Source: Halictus rubicundus | Lineage: Eukaryota; Arthropoda; Insecta; Hymenoptera; Halictidae | Direction: 5' to 3' | Assembly: GCF_050948215.1 (NCBI RefSeq) | Contig: NC_135150.1 | Location: 18,765,943 to 18,829,942 of the forward strand | DNA length: 64,000 bases | Shown here: positions 35,535 through 46,834 of the stretch, one piece after another | Position numbering within the stretch: the first letter of the stretch is position 1 | Layout: the number at the start of each line of letters is the position of its first letter | Position numbers and translations under genes: made by a program | Notes under the pieces: generated by a model | Seen by the model: the letters and a program-made list of their open reading frames with translations, nothing else | The model's database searches: none | Told to the model about the DNA's origin: nothing

Positions 35535-36513
35535 ACATTCGAGAGCAGCGTTTCTCCCAAACTCCGTCTGCATTCGAGAACAATCGGATGCAAATGCGAA
35601 GACGTCAGCGCCCGATCATTACTCGACGATTCCACTAAACGGACCACGCGCCGCGCGTCTTCTAACACTGAACGTTTCTTCGCACGGTTTCGATCCACCT
35701 GTGTTCCCCGCGAGTACGCTCGAAAGCCAAATTTCAGGGGAATGTTTATTCCGGTGTCTTTTCCATAAAGACGGCCAGCCATAAATGCGCGAACGTCCGC
35801 AATCTACTTATCTGGTCTCCTCGGGGATCGCGGGTCGTTTCTTTTTTTATATCTTCTTTTATTTTTTTTTACGGCGGACCACGCGGAAACACTCGAGCGT
35901 GAACGTCCTATGTATAAAACATCGTGGGACCGGAAGCCGCGAGAGTCTCCGGAAAGATACGCGATCGATCGCACCTCGAAATGTTTTCGCCGACGTTGCA
36001 AAGGACTCGAGAGCGGCGCTGATAAGGACGAAACATGGGACGGACGAGCTCTCGTCTACATCGACGACTCTTCCCCCACTTCTCTCTCTCCCTCTCTCGA
36101 TGGCCAGTCGCTGTCATGGTAGACAATACGCCATTGAAATCGCCTGGATCCGCGAAGCGCTACCGTTCCGACGTCGAAACGCGACCCACCCATCGAAATT
36201 CATCGGACGATACACAGCGGCTGCCGCGGAATTCCGCAGGAACGTCACGTAGCAGGTGTCTTCTTGACACTGACGAGCCGAGGAATCGGTTGCTCAACCG
36301 ACCGAGACTCGCCAGCCGAGAATCTTTAATCCTCGACACGTCCAGAGCCTCGAAAATTGGGTTATAAACCAGTCCTAGGATAACCGATGCACCGCTCCCT
36401 TATGCAAGCCTGAAGAGGCTTCGGAATGTCGCAGAATCGATCTGAATATTCTCGAGAAATTTTCCTCGAGTTCTTTCCGAAGTTATCAGGCTTCTGAAAA
36501 GGTTCCGAGAACT
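35535..36513. other. No gene seen
   Basis: GC-rich, with 155-, 110- and 72-codon frames overlapping on both strands at 35785-36367. None has recognisable motifs. Confidence 0.4.
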
Positions 36514-36671
36514 TTAACGCTAAACCTACCAAGCGAAGAAACGTCTTACAGAAGAGAGAAGATTGAATGTACTTTAAACAATTTAGTGATTTCATATGAA
36601 AACGATGTTACAATTTGAATAATTGTGAAATAGAAAACCGGTCGTTTTGACCGTGGTAGGTTTAGTGTCAA
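36514..36671 (+). mobile_element. Family D TTAA MITE, first half of a composite
   Basis: TTAACGCTAAACCTACCA left, TGGTAGGTTTAGTGTCAA right (TTAA mutated to TCAA). The subterminal hairpin CGGTC-GTTTT-GACCG lies at 36639-36653. The right edge is shared with the next element. Confidence 0.85.
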
Positions 36672-36875
36672 CACTAAGTTTACGGAGTACTGAAAGAGGC
36701 CAGTTTGGATTATTTTATAAAATTATCATGTTCAGCCGGATTCTCAGCAGCTTTTAATGTAATATTCATTCCAAGGAATAAATGTGTTAAATAAATTTCC
36801 TACAAAGTCACAATAATTGTGAATTGAAGAATGTAGAACCCGTGGTTTTGACGGGTCTAGTAAACCTAGTGTTAA
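36668..36875 (+). mobile_element. TTAACACTA-type TTAA MITE, second half of the composite
   Basis: TCAACACTAAGTTTACGGA left, TAAACCTAGTGTTAA right. The subterminal hairpin ACCCGT-GGTTTTG-ACGGGT lies at 36838-36856. Starts on the same four bases that end the previous element. The two-element arrangement (362 bp) recurs at 41739-42099. Confidence 0.82.
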
Positions 36876-38643
36876 AATGAGATAGTAAATGTAATAGAAT
36901 AAGTGTGTAGAATTTAAGCAGTACGATACAGGTATCTCGAGCGGGGTTCTTGAATCAAGGTTAATTGGTAGTTCAGTATTTGGAGAGATAAAAAGATTAC
37001 GAGTGCTCGGTGCCATCATCAGCAAGCGCATGCTGTCTGAAGAAAGATTCCTCCACGTAATCCAGGGCTGGCATCGGTCGTAAAGGGGACTCTCATATAC
37101 TTCGTCAACCTGTTAACCACGCGATCCTCCGGCCATGACTTCTCACGTGGACAATTAAACGCGAATAAAAACGCTCCTCGACTTAGCACGCGTGAACACG
37201 ATCTACTTTTACGGAGAGCCCGGCAGTTCGCATACTTTCGAAGCAACAATCGTGCACGAAAAAAATTCGCGCGACATTATGACCCATTAAAACGTTCTTC
37301 CTCGGCACGTTATTCTCTTCTCGGTGACGTTTCTCTCGGAATATAAATCTCACGGATTACTGTGACGCGGAACAATTCAATATCGGTAACGAGGTAACTA
37401 CTTTTATCGGGTATTAGGTTAACGGTTAGAAACTCGGTGGCATTATGAAATTTGCATTTGACGCGAACGGAATCACGACTAAAAGGTATCTATAATTGGC
37501 GCAGCTTCCGGTGTGGATGTTATGAACGAACTGAGCCGGCTCCCTCGGACTAGAAACTGAATATTTTTCCGAAAGATCGTGAAATTAGAACCGAAAAATT
37601 CTGAACGCTCCGACCCCGGGTACATTCGGACAAAGAAATCTGGCAGCACTCTGCCTGCGCTCGTTCTGAAGGGTTAAGTCCCCCCCCCCCCTTTTGCAAC
37701 CTTCAACTTCCCTGCAACACCCCTCCATTAAAAAGAGAATTGAGAAAGTTGCGTTCCTTCATTTGCAATTTCGCGAATTCGAACGACTCTAGAGCCGTCG
37801 CTGCGCAAGTTCAAATGAAAATAAATGTAGGAAAAATTGTTTGAACTCCGCAGAGTCGTTTGAATTTGTAATTTTAGTTTCCAGTCGCGTTTCATAACGA
37901 AAACAGGCGATCGGAAGGGCAGAGTTCAAGCGAAGATTGAGACTTCGCTCGAATTACAGGAGTTCTTTGGCGCTCGACTGTCCCCTCCCCACTGAAAAGA
38001 TTATATTATACTTCACTAAACGTTTTTCCGTTGAATAAATTACTAAACGTTCAAGCGTGATACGAGTGAAGACACTCGAGATAAAATGCGCTCAAATAAA
38101 CGTACGATTACGGAAAATATTCCGCATAGGATGAAACGTCCGGAAACGTGGACGTCGAGAATGGCCTCGAGAGCAAAGAATTGAAGATAATATTTAGGTC
38201 ACGGATTGGACGATCCTTTAATTTGATGGAACAGCGAAGTTTCCGTCGACGCAGGGTGCGGGTTCGTCGAAATTTTCGTCGGTTAGGATGGCGCGTCGGG
38301 AAATATGGTGATATCGTATTAAAAGAAAACAGATCGAGGGATTAGAGAGGAGAAAGCCTAGAATTATACAATTTTCCCGCGAAGGGAAGCTTCTCGGTGG
38401 AACAGACGATAAATCTTTTTATCTCGCGCTGACATCTCCGGATTACGTTCTCGGGGGGCGAACGGCCGAAGGATACGCGACGGAGAGGCCGTAACCGTTC
38501 GCGAATCGGCGCGACGGTTTTCCCCGAGCCGGCGGAGCGTTCTCCGTCACACTTATCCGCGCGAGTGGCTCTCGTTCCGCAGGAACAATCGAACGTGTTG
38601 ACATTGGCAGTCGGCAAGCCGCATAAATCCTGCGAGACCGGGG

Positions 38644-38652
38644 TATAAATAG
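38644..38652 (+). promoter_or_regulatory. TATA-box-like motif TATAAATAG
   Basis: GGGGTATAAATAGACC is a near-ideal TATA sequence in a CpG-rich block. No initiator or coding exon was recognised downstream, so promoter status is unproven. Confidence 0.25.
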
Positions 38653-38766
38653 ACCTCTCGTTCGCAAAGGAAAGGTCGCCGCTGAATGCGCCACGAGTTG
38701 CACCTCCTCGATCGCGGCTTCGAAAGGTGGATAAGGTGGATGGCTCGCTTGCTTGCTTGCTCGCTC

Positions 38767-38790
38767 TGCTCGGCTCGGCTCGGCTCGGCT
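38767..38790. repeat. (GGCTC)n pentanucleotide run
   Basis: About four to five units following a GCTTGCTTGC run. Confidence 0.88.
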
Positions 38791-39256
38791 CGATGACTTA
38801 ACCGGAGAGCCACGCGCGAAAACGCGGCTCGGCTCGCTCGACTGGATCCGGCGAATTGGGTCGCGCGTCAACTCGCGTCACGTTAATGGGAAAATTTTAA
38901 TGGAAATACAAGCTTACGCCATCTTTATCGATTCAACGAGCCGGCGACTGTGCACCAGCACCACTGTGCATTGTGCAGCGACGGGAAGAAAGAGCCCAGA
39001 AAACTACACCAGTCGATTATCACGGGAAACCCCCGCCGTTGAAAACAGAAACAAGTCTCGCGCTCCTGTGGAAACTGAATCGAGGAGAGCGAACTTTTTC
39101 ACCGAGGCGATTTTTCCTTTGCGCTGCCGGGCGGGATTTAGTGCGGGACGTCGGAGAGGAAATTACTATGGCCAGCGTGTAATTTTATGGCGATTCACGG
39201 TCCGACCGAACTGTTTTCTCCTGAACATATCATTGAAGAAGGAGGGATGAACGTGT

Positions 39257-39506
39257 TTAACCCTTTGCACTCGAGTGGTGACTCTGAAGCACCACTAGAA
39301 ATTGTTGTGGCATTATTTCAAAGAAATTACAAAAAAATATTACAAAATATTTGTTACATTACAAAATTTGTGTTTAATAGATTACTAAACATTTCAATAT
39401 TATATGTAGAAATCGGATAAGTTTCGTATGAATAAAGTGAAAATATTGTAAGACGGAAGAAAAATTTAGTTTTAGATTGAAAACAGCGCCGAGTGCAAAG
39501 GGTTAA
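39257..39506 (-). mobile_element. Family B TTAA MITE, copy 4
   Basis: TTAACCCTTTGCACTCGAG left and GCCGAGTGCAAAGGGTTAA right, perfect TTAA edges. Nearly identical to copy 5 at 50958-51206, so this subgroup is the younger one. Hairpin AGTGGTG-ACTCTGAAG-CACCACT at 39274-39296. Confidence 0.92.
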
Positions 39507-39520
39507 TTTTGTATGGGACC

Positions 39521-39772
39521 TTCAACCCTCCGGTACTATTAACGGACCAATACCGCCATATAAGCGTCATGGCAGTTTTACTTACTGGGTCCAGTGCCGC
39601 GTATATGGGGGCAAAAATGAAAAAAATATAAATATATATAAAATAAAATTGAAATATTTTCCTTTCTATACTTGATATAAAAATGTTGAGTCCACAGTTT
39701 CTCTTCGTATGAAAAATAACTTGGACCTGGTGAGAAGTAAACTTGAAATACTTCCGGACCGTTAAGGGTTAA
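39521..39772. mobile_element. TTAA MITE with CCGGTACTATT/AATACTTCCGG ends
   Basis: TTCAACCCTCCGGTACTATT on the left mirrors AATACTTCCGGACCGTTAAG then GGTTAA on the right. It begins 14 bp after the preceding family B copy. Its right-hand TTAA (39769-39772) is also the start of TTAACCCTCCGATGGTCGG, which looks like yet another element end. Confidence 0.7.
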
Positions 39773-39913
39773 CCCTCCGATGGTCGGAGTCTGTGTCTAT
39801 TTTGACTCGGAATATGAAAATTGTCGTTTAATTGGTTTTGGCGGTTCAATTAAATGAACAGCTGTTATATTAGGAATAATTCTTTGAATAGAAAGAAATT
39901 TTTAATAGACCAC

Positions 39914-40080
39914 GTTTTTAAGGCGGACTAAAAAGTAAAAATAATCCTCCTCTAGGGTGAGATTATAATAGGCAGGAAAGACGCTGTTGATCTATAAACG
40001 CTAGACACAAAAACAGAGTAACCAAATTCTGCCGACAGAAAGAGGGGAGTTATTTTTACTTTTTAGTCCGTCTTAAAAAC
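39914..40080. mobile_element. 167-bp MITE with 31-bp inverted repeats
   Basis: 39914-39944 and 40050-40080 are inverted copies at 30 of 31 positions (GTTTTTAAGGCGGACTAAAA...). Weaker symmetry (TCCTCCTCT/AGAGGGGAG) continues inward. TTAA or TA occurs at both edges, so the exact boundary is ambiguous. Probably nested in a larger TTAA element starting at 39769. Confidence 0.88.
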
Positions 40081-41505
40081 CATGGTATATTAAACATTTC
40101 TGTTTAATTCAATAACTATTTTCTGCTTTTTAGTCTTGTGTTCGTTGTCATCCGGTTCTGAGCTATGTTTAAAGTTCCAAGTCTCTAGCTCATCGGGAAG
40201 TTTGTTTAAAATCAATTGCAAAACATGATAAAAACAGAGAGACTGATGTGTTTACAAGAACTTCAAAACTATATTTCAAAAAATGGAAAAAACAAAGCAG
40301 TGCAGCAGTTCTAAAAATGATCAATTACACAGTTGTGAGAGTCCGAGGATCAATCAAGGAGGGTTGGGCTTCCGTTTTCGAACACGGAACTAGCTTTCTG
40401 GAAGATCGTTCAAAATATACAATTGCAGTAATAGACGAGAGGATCGACAGTTTTCGGGATAATCGATCAAACAAATTTATTCCAGCCGAATTTAACCGGG
40501 ATCGGTGATTCGGTTCGGAATTTTTCGCCGGCAAACAACGCTCGGTGAAAATTAAAACAAAAGTGCCATCGAAACGGCACTCCCAGGGCGATAATGGGTT
40601 AAATATTTTTATCGTCGAGCGACATGTGCCCGGTTGAAAAAACGACACCGGACAATCCAGCCCGCGAAATAGGATCCCGTTCGAAACATTCGAGTGGCCT
40701 CATGCGTGGAAAAGCGTTGCTGTGCGCGTGCATCCGCGTCGAGGTTCGATCGTTGACAAGCTCGGATTTCTAGTGCGATTAGCGCTACTCTCTTTCTCTC
40801 TCTCTCCCTCTCTTCCTTTGTTTCGCGGAAAAACTTTTCCTCCCGTAATAATCTTTAGACCCGGCTGAATGACGCCTCTCGCTCGTCGGTTCGGTAACTG
40901 CCGCCATAAACGTAAAAAAGAACGGCATCGCACCCGGCCCGTGCTCCCGCCGGTTTACGAACGCGATACGGAGATGCGCGATCGCGTTTTTCCACAAAAT
41001 TTTACCCGTGTTCCTTCGCGAAGTCGGAAAATTCCTGGGAAGATAGGAAAATGGCGGAGAAATTGCCGCGCCGTGACGGATAGTTGGGCTTCGGAAGTTT
41101 CTCGCGCTGTAACCCGCTTTATATATTCTCGCAAATTAAATAGCCTGGATTTTTCAAACTCTCTGTCTCCGCTGAGGCTAAAAATTACTGTAGTATAGTT
41201 CAAAGGAAATCACTAAACGTCTTTGTATTTAATAAACTTCACTATTTGACACTATCGCGAATTGACGAGCATCGATGCGTACCGCTTAAAGTTCGCGAGA
41301 AACAACTGAATTAGTGTCCAGATCGAATCATTTAGGCGACTATCCGTTTTCCAGGTAGACATACGAATTCCCATTGTGCTAATTCAATTTGGCGATTTTT
41401 TGCCGTCATAAATGAACCCGTATTCGTATTCGTATACTTGAATGCGATTAAAAGCTGACAGCATCTGATAAATATTGCCTTATAAAAATGGCAACAGTAA
41501 AACTG
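40081..41505. other. No gene seen
   Basis: AGGAGGGTTGG near 40357 and GATAATGGGTTAA near 40590 are candidate right ends for the element beginning at 39769, but neither is a convincing match. GC-richer 40700-41200 has overlapping frames on both strands. Confidence 0.4.
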
Positions 41506-41742
41506 TTAACACGTTAAATGACAAAAATCAATCCCAGAGATTCTCACGAAATCAATGTAATTTAATTAATGAAACCGAAACTAGAAATTTAAAATGTATT
41601 ATAGAGGATGCTGTCTGAACTCATCTGAATTCTAAAGATCCTAATAAAACTCGGTTTATCTGGATATGTTAATACAATAAAAATGAATTTCTAAACCTAG
41701 TCGAAAATCACTGTCAGTCATATGTGACAGTTAACGTGTTAA
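41506..41742. mobile_element. Family E TTAA MITE (TTAACACGTTAA ends)
   Basis: TTAACACGTTAAATGACA left and TGTGACAGTTAACGTGTTAA right: 12-bp perfect inverted repeat plus partial continuation, TTAA edges. A palindromic word (TGTCAGTCATATGTGACA) sits just inside the right end at about 41712-41729. 237 bp, non-coding. The last TTAA is the first TTAA of the next element. Confidence 0.87.
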
Positions 41743-41881
41743 GATTGACCATAATTTTCAATATGATAAATGCTTGGACAAGGAAATGTATTTCACTATT
41801 TTCCATAAATGAATTTTTACAGTTTCAATAATCCTTAAAATATAAAACCGGTCATTTTGACCGTGGTACGTTTAGCGTTAA
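41739..41881 (+). mobile_element. Family D TTAA MITE, first half of a composite
   Basis: The right half matches the element at 36514-36671: ATAAAACCGGTCATTTTGAC, then CGTGGTACGTTTAGCGTTAA. The hairpin CGGTCA-TTT-TGACCG is at 41849-41863. The left end (TTAAGATTGACC) does not show the TTAACGCTAAACC repeat, so it is truncated or was replaced. Confidence 0.72.
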
Positions 41882-42099
41882 CACTAATCAGGACCCGTCA
41901 AAGAGACGGATTCTAATATTTTTAATTTACAATTATTAAGATTCTACAGATGCATGCAGGAGAAATTATGTAGCAAATTTATTTCTTCGGGTGTATATTA
42001 TTTCGAAAATATTGCTAAAAATGTGGGTAACACGTTCTTGTTATTTTTATAAAGTAATGCAAAACAATCAGTTTTAGTGTTCCGTAAACCTAGTGTTAA
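41878..42099 (+). mobile_element. TTAACACTA-type TTAA MITE, second half of the composite
   Basis: TTAACACTAATCAGGACCCG left, CCGTAAACCTAGTGTTAA right. The hairpin CCGTC-AAAGA-GACGG at 41895-41909 is just inside the left end. It shares its first TTAA with the preceding element, as at 36668. Confidence 0.82.
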
Positions 42100-43605
42100 T
42101 TGGAAATAATAGGAACGAAATTCTCTTTGCATAAGATTTATTCACGTTGTTAGCCACGATGCGCGGAACCCGCCGCTTTTCGCAAAATCGCGGAAAAATT
42201 AGTAGAACTGGCACGAGCGGCCGGACTATTTCGACCGTGCAACAGATTCTCACAAAATTGCATATCGTGCACGTTCCTTCGAGTCTGGCTACCTCCATTG
42301 TGTAGAGAACTCTCAAAAAGCGACTGGTTCTCGCGTTCTTCTTTCACCGTGGTATGTTTCTCTATGCGAAATTGAACGAACTGCGTGTCGCCACTCCGAC
42401 GATCACGCGAGGTGGTAATGGATGAAAATGATAGTATTTTTTCTTTGTTCGATAAAATGCAGCTTGTGACGTCGACGTGTTCCACTTCGCGGTGGTTCGG
42501 TCGAGTAATATTCTTGTTGCGACTGGATAAGACAGTCGGCGAAAAACTGAGCGAATTTCGAACGATTAAAAATTGGTTTGGACCGGTACGGTTTGAAGCG
42601 TTTAACAGGGCTAGACTGGTCACAACAGCGTCTATCGAAATACATTTTTCCCGTTGCGGTGCTCGACGGTAGCTGAAAGGCTCGTGTCTTGAGAACTCTT
42701 CGAGTTCCGGGTCTCTGAGGCAAGAACCGAGCGGTTTATGCAATAGCCGGTGCAACGGTATCGAAGGAAGAAGACGGACCGCGGCGGGACGTGGGCAGAG
42801 GAGAGAGACGGAGAAAAAGGAGGAAGGAGTGGGAAACCCGAGAGAGTAAGAGAGTAAGAAAGTAAGAGAGAGGGAGAGGGCGCGCGAGAAAGAGAAAGAG
42901 TAGGTGGAAAGGGGCTCGAGAAGCCCTCCACTGTGTTCTTAGCATTCCATCGAGAATCATGGCTCGCGGTTAGACTAACCACCGAGCAAAATGGTATGCC
43001 AGTGGAAGAAGAGGGCTCTTTCAGAGTCGACGAAAGGAGCGGCGAACCGTCGACCGAGCATACAGCACGCGCCATTGACGCCGCTAAGCATCATGGACCC
43101 CGATAGACTCGACTCGAGAAATCCAATTGGCTTTAAATGCGGCTCGTCGAGCTCCGGTTGCCGCTTTTCTTCCCTCGATCGGAATCATCGGGCCCGAATC
43201 GACGCGAGGCTACTATACGCTCGACGCGTGATCTCGTTGTCAAACGACCCCCGTCGATTAGGCTCGGCGATATGCTCGCGCGCCGCGACCCGACACACCG
43301 GAAATCCTCGGCTTCCTCGGTAACACGGCCGGCGAGCACGCTCCCGCTCTGGGAGCGCTCTTTAGATTGCCCCCACGGGCAACGCTCCGGGGCTATTGAC
43401 GTCAGAGCCACGAAACACCGAGCCGCTCTCTCGACGATGCGAGTTTAGCATCGAACGCGATGGAACGCTATCCATCTTGCTCCATCGAGAGCAACCGAGC
43501 CTCCTCGGGGCATACTGGCTGGTCTCAATCTTCCATCGCTACCAGTTATGTTTCTTATAAAGTGTGAAGATGTCGAAGGTTACTAGATTCCTCGAGAAGG
43601 TCAAG
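42100..43605. other. No supportable gene
   Basis: An ATG-started 84-codon plus frame (42418-42672) has moderately protein-like composition but no known motif and no clear splice context. The minus-strand frame over the same place is 201 codons, so neither can be preferred. 42780-42900 is purine-rich (GAGAGTAAGA units). Confidence 0.35.
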
Positions 43606-44045
43606 GAACGCTGCTCTGGGTCCCCCGAGAACCCGGAGCAACGAAACCACGCCCCCTCGGGGTGTTTTACACTAGGAAAGCAAGGCGGACACCATCCTAC
43701 CACTGTTTCTTCTATTAATTATAAGACACAAAACCGTGGGAGGCCGTGAGAAATCTGAAAACAGCTATAAACAAAGCTGCACACTGTCTTGGCTCCCTCA
43801 AAATCGAGAGTAACCAAACCACGCCCCCTTGGGGTGTTTTACACAGGGAAAGCAAGGTGGACAGTATCCTACCACCGTTTCTTCCATTATTTATAAGACA
43901 CAAAACTGTGGGAGGCCGTTAGAAATCTGAAAACAGCTATAAACAAAGCTCCACACTGTCTTGGCTCCCTCAAAATCCAGAGCATCGAAGCACCGCCCAC
44001 TCGGAGCACACTACAAAGCGGGGAAAGCAAGATGGACAGTTCTCC
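43606..44045. repeat. Tandem repeat, 172-bp unit, 2.5 copies
   Basis: ACCACGCCCCCTCGGGGTGT at 43646 recurs at 43818 with one change. The following GGAAAGCAAGGYGGACA, ATAAGACACAAAACYGTGGG and CTATAAACAAAGCT blocks repeat in step. A third, partial and diverged copy follows (GAAGCACCGCCCACTCGGAG, 43988). Shares the CCACGCC(C/T) + GAGTGGG words with the array at 16.1 kb. Confidence 0.88.
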
Positions 44046-45500
44046 ATGTCTCCCTCCGAAGCAATTTCCCGTCGCTCCCAGGGCAAATCCAGATCGCTCC
44101 CAAGGGCGAGCGAGCAACCGTTCGAGTCGTGGGAAGTTCTGGGGATAAACAGCGACAGTTATCCGAGCGCGGTGCGGTACACATCGCGAGCACAACAGAA
44201 GCAAAGAGGAGAAAGAGGAAAGAAGAGATGAGAAGAGAAGAGAGCTAAGCGAAGCGATAGATCCTCGCTCGCTGTTGCATCTCGATCGGGTAAATGTTGG
44301 CTCGCGCGGGTTCCGGGCCGAGCAGCTGTCGCGTATTTGTAACGAAACATTTCCGGGCTCGTCGGCCGGCCAGTTATCCCCGGTGACTCGTTTCGACGTC
44401 TCGAAACCGGTGCGTAATTTACGGCGTTCAATTAAAGGAGACGCACGGGCCGCGGAGCGGGAATTCCGGCGGAACGGATCGTTTCACGGGCGTTCCTCGC
44501 GAGCGGAGCGTGTGGAAGCGAGCAGCAGCAGCGTTTAGCGGCGGGTGCAACGGGCGCCCGAGTCGGCTCAGTCCGCGCGGGCCAGCTCGCGCGATAATTA
44601 AATTTCCAGCGTCGAAGAAAAGCTAAACGGCGGCAGCAGCAGAAGGAATGTAAACGAGCGATCCCGAACAACCGTACAATTGCCAAGTATTTCAGTTTTC
44701 CGCGTCGCGGCGGACCGCCCCCTCCCCGCCCCCGCGGGTATCGACCCAGCCCCGAAACCAGCCCCATTCAGTTAATTCCGCCTCGTTTGTTCTCGTCGAC
44801 GGGCCGCTACGTTGACGTCGATCGTCGCGACACTTTGGCAATCCGATGTCAAACATCTCGTCGCCGCTAAATTGACCCGTCCAAAGGATCGCCTGGACCA
44901 ACGCAAATATGCCGCGACGATAGATTCTCGGCAACATAGCGTACCGTATCGAGGCGACCACTTGGCGACGTTCATCGGTGACTAAAGTCCCCCGCCACCA
45001 CCGTTTAAAGTCCGTCCACCCCGCCCCCTGTCGTCTTTGCTTTTCTGATTCGCCGAGGAACGATCTGCCGACGCTTGGGAATAAGAGCACGGTAAATCCC
45101 GTTACGACGCGGAGGAAAAAGTGCGATTTGTAGAAAATTTGATTTTATCCGATCTGTACTAATTCCGAGTTTCCTACAACGCGGTACGAATGAATCGCAT
45201 TACAAGAAGGTTGAATGTACAGTGCTTCCTACGGAGCATCGCGTTTTCTCTTACAAAAGAAATGGTGACATTTCTTGGCTTTATACACCGTGTCCCAGCG
45301 CAACGCCCATTCTTTGACTCTTTTAAATAGAAAATGACGTTCTACGTGCATCGAATGCACATTCAAGATTGACGAGAGGTTTCTCGAAGACATAGGAAGA
45401 AGTTGTAGAAATATGGCACGAGTGACGTACGAACGTTCGTATATACGTAGTGCGATAAGGAACGACGCGACTTACGGGATGACCTAATACAGAATTAGGT
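44046..45500. other. GC-rich, no supportable gene
   Basis: Frames of 87-132 codons overlap on both strands at 44275-45090. The word GCGATAATTAAATTTCCA at 44591-44608 recurs at 46102-46119 with similar flanks. ACACCGTGTCCCA near 45286 resembles a common insect repeat terminus. Confidence 0.4.
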
Positions 45501-45676
45501 ATTCTCGATTAATGTCAACAACACCGGTCTTGCCAGCGTCGTGTATCGTCCAGGAGACATACTCGAGTCGTGTTATGTTTACACTCTTCACGGGGTATAT
45601 CCCTCGGGGTAGCGGGAATAGTTCCGCGACATTTATCATCCAAGTCTGGGCGACATGTATAGAGAAATCACTGTAT
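45501..45676 (-). mobile_element. Family A mariner-like MITE, copy 7 (inverted)
   Basis: ATTCTCGATTAATGTCAACA on the left through ATGTATAGAGAAATCACTGT then A on the right. Read on the minus strand it begins TACAGTGATTTCTCTATACA. The CCTCGGACGCC and GAAGCTCG segment is reduced. Confidence 0.85.
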
Positions 45677-46834
45677 TTCCGTATAGGAGAGAAAGGGGTT
45701 GGGAATTGCCTGCGAATCGACGTTCGCCGTTCCTAGTCCGGCTCGCTCGTCGAGATTAGGATCGAGAGGTGCTTTGCGTGCCGCGAGAACGACCGGTCAG
45801 CCGGCTCAAGGTGGGGCAATAATTAGATTTTCAGGGACGAAAGAAGCCAAGAGTGCTGGAAGTAGGTTTCGCGTTTCGTCTTCGCGACGCAGCGTCGCGT
45901 CGCGCTGTGCGAAATCGTTTCGCCGAGACCAGACCCCGACGCGCAATAGAATCGCGACGCGACGCGACACCTTTTTCCCTCTTCTCGCACTTGCCCCTTT
46001 CTCCGTTGGTCGGCCGGCGTCACAGGCGACGGAGAATGATTACGAAGGGCATAGAGGGAAATCATTATCGTGTGCATCGTCGAGAGGAGGAGCCAGCCGG
46101 CGCGATAATTAAATTTCCATAGACGAAGACCGTCGGTGAAACGACCGGGACAGAGAAAGAGAAAGAGAACACGCTCGTAGAAGCGAGGCAGATGGTTGGA
46201 ATTACGGTAAACTATGTTCTCCCACCAGCCCTTCTTCCCCGGCTTTCGTTATAACAAATTTACTCTCACGGCCGCGTACGTTCCATTCTTTCATCCTCGA
46301 GAGCTGTCTTAGCTTTACCAGATTTTTCTGCTCGTCTTTCGGTTAATTCCCCGCTTTAATGATCCGCGTCGCGGTTACCTCGAGAACCCTTCGCCGCCTT
46401 TACACACCTTTCTCGCGTTTCCGTTCCACGTTTTCTCAAAACTAAACGCTCGAGGAAGAGATTTTCGCATGCCGCGACGCAAGTGAAAAATGTTGCGCGA
46501 GCCTTCCCCGTTTCCCGAGGAAAATCGAACGCGAACGTTTATTAGGTACGCGTGACACTTCGGCTCGCACGGCTGACGTGTCTGTGCATCGCTTACCTCT
46601 TCCGCTCGCCCCGAGCACGAACGTACGTGCGCGAAACCAGGAATGTCATGGAGGAGAGAGTAAATCAATTTTTAATGCCAATATACTCTGCACTCTCCGG
46701 CGTCCGTTAAATTTTTTAAACCTCGATCCCCAAACAATACAATTCCTACTTTAACTTCTGTAAAATGGATGGTCTCAATCTTCCCGCCGCGTCGCGACGA
46801 ACGCATCTTCCATTCCGTTAAGCAACCTCAAATT
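45677..46834. other. No gene seen
   Basis: CpG-rich to about 46660, then AT-rich. Overlapping frames on both strands at 45699-46122. Confidence 0.45.

Larger units (their letters stand above)
36876..39256. other. No gene seen; TATA-like motif at 38644
   Basis: A run of ten C lies at 37681-37690. 38340-39200 is GC-rich with frames on both strands. The (GGCTC) run at 38767-38790 produces Ala/Arg/Ser strings. Confidence 0.45.

Noticed and set aside
38644..38652. TATAAATAG as the promoter of a plus-strand gene
   Set aside because: No initiator and no coding exon follow; the 165-codon frame downstream comes from a GGCTC run and shows no domain.
42418..42672. 84-codon ATG-started plus frame with somewhat protein-like composition
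   Set aside because: No homology recognised, no splice or promoter context, and a longer open frame exists on the other strand. Left as a low-level possibility.
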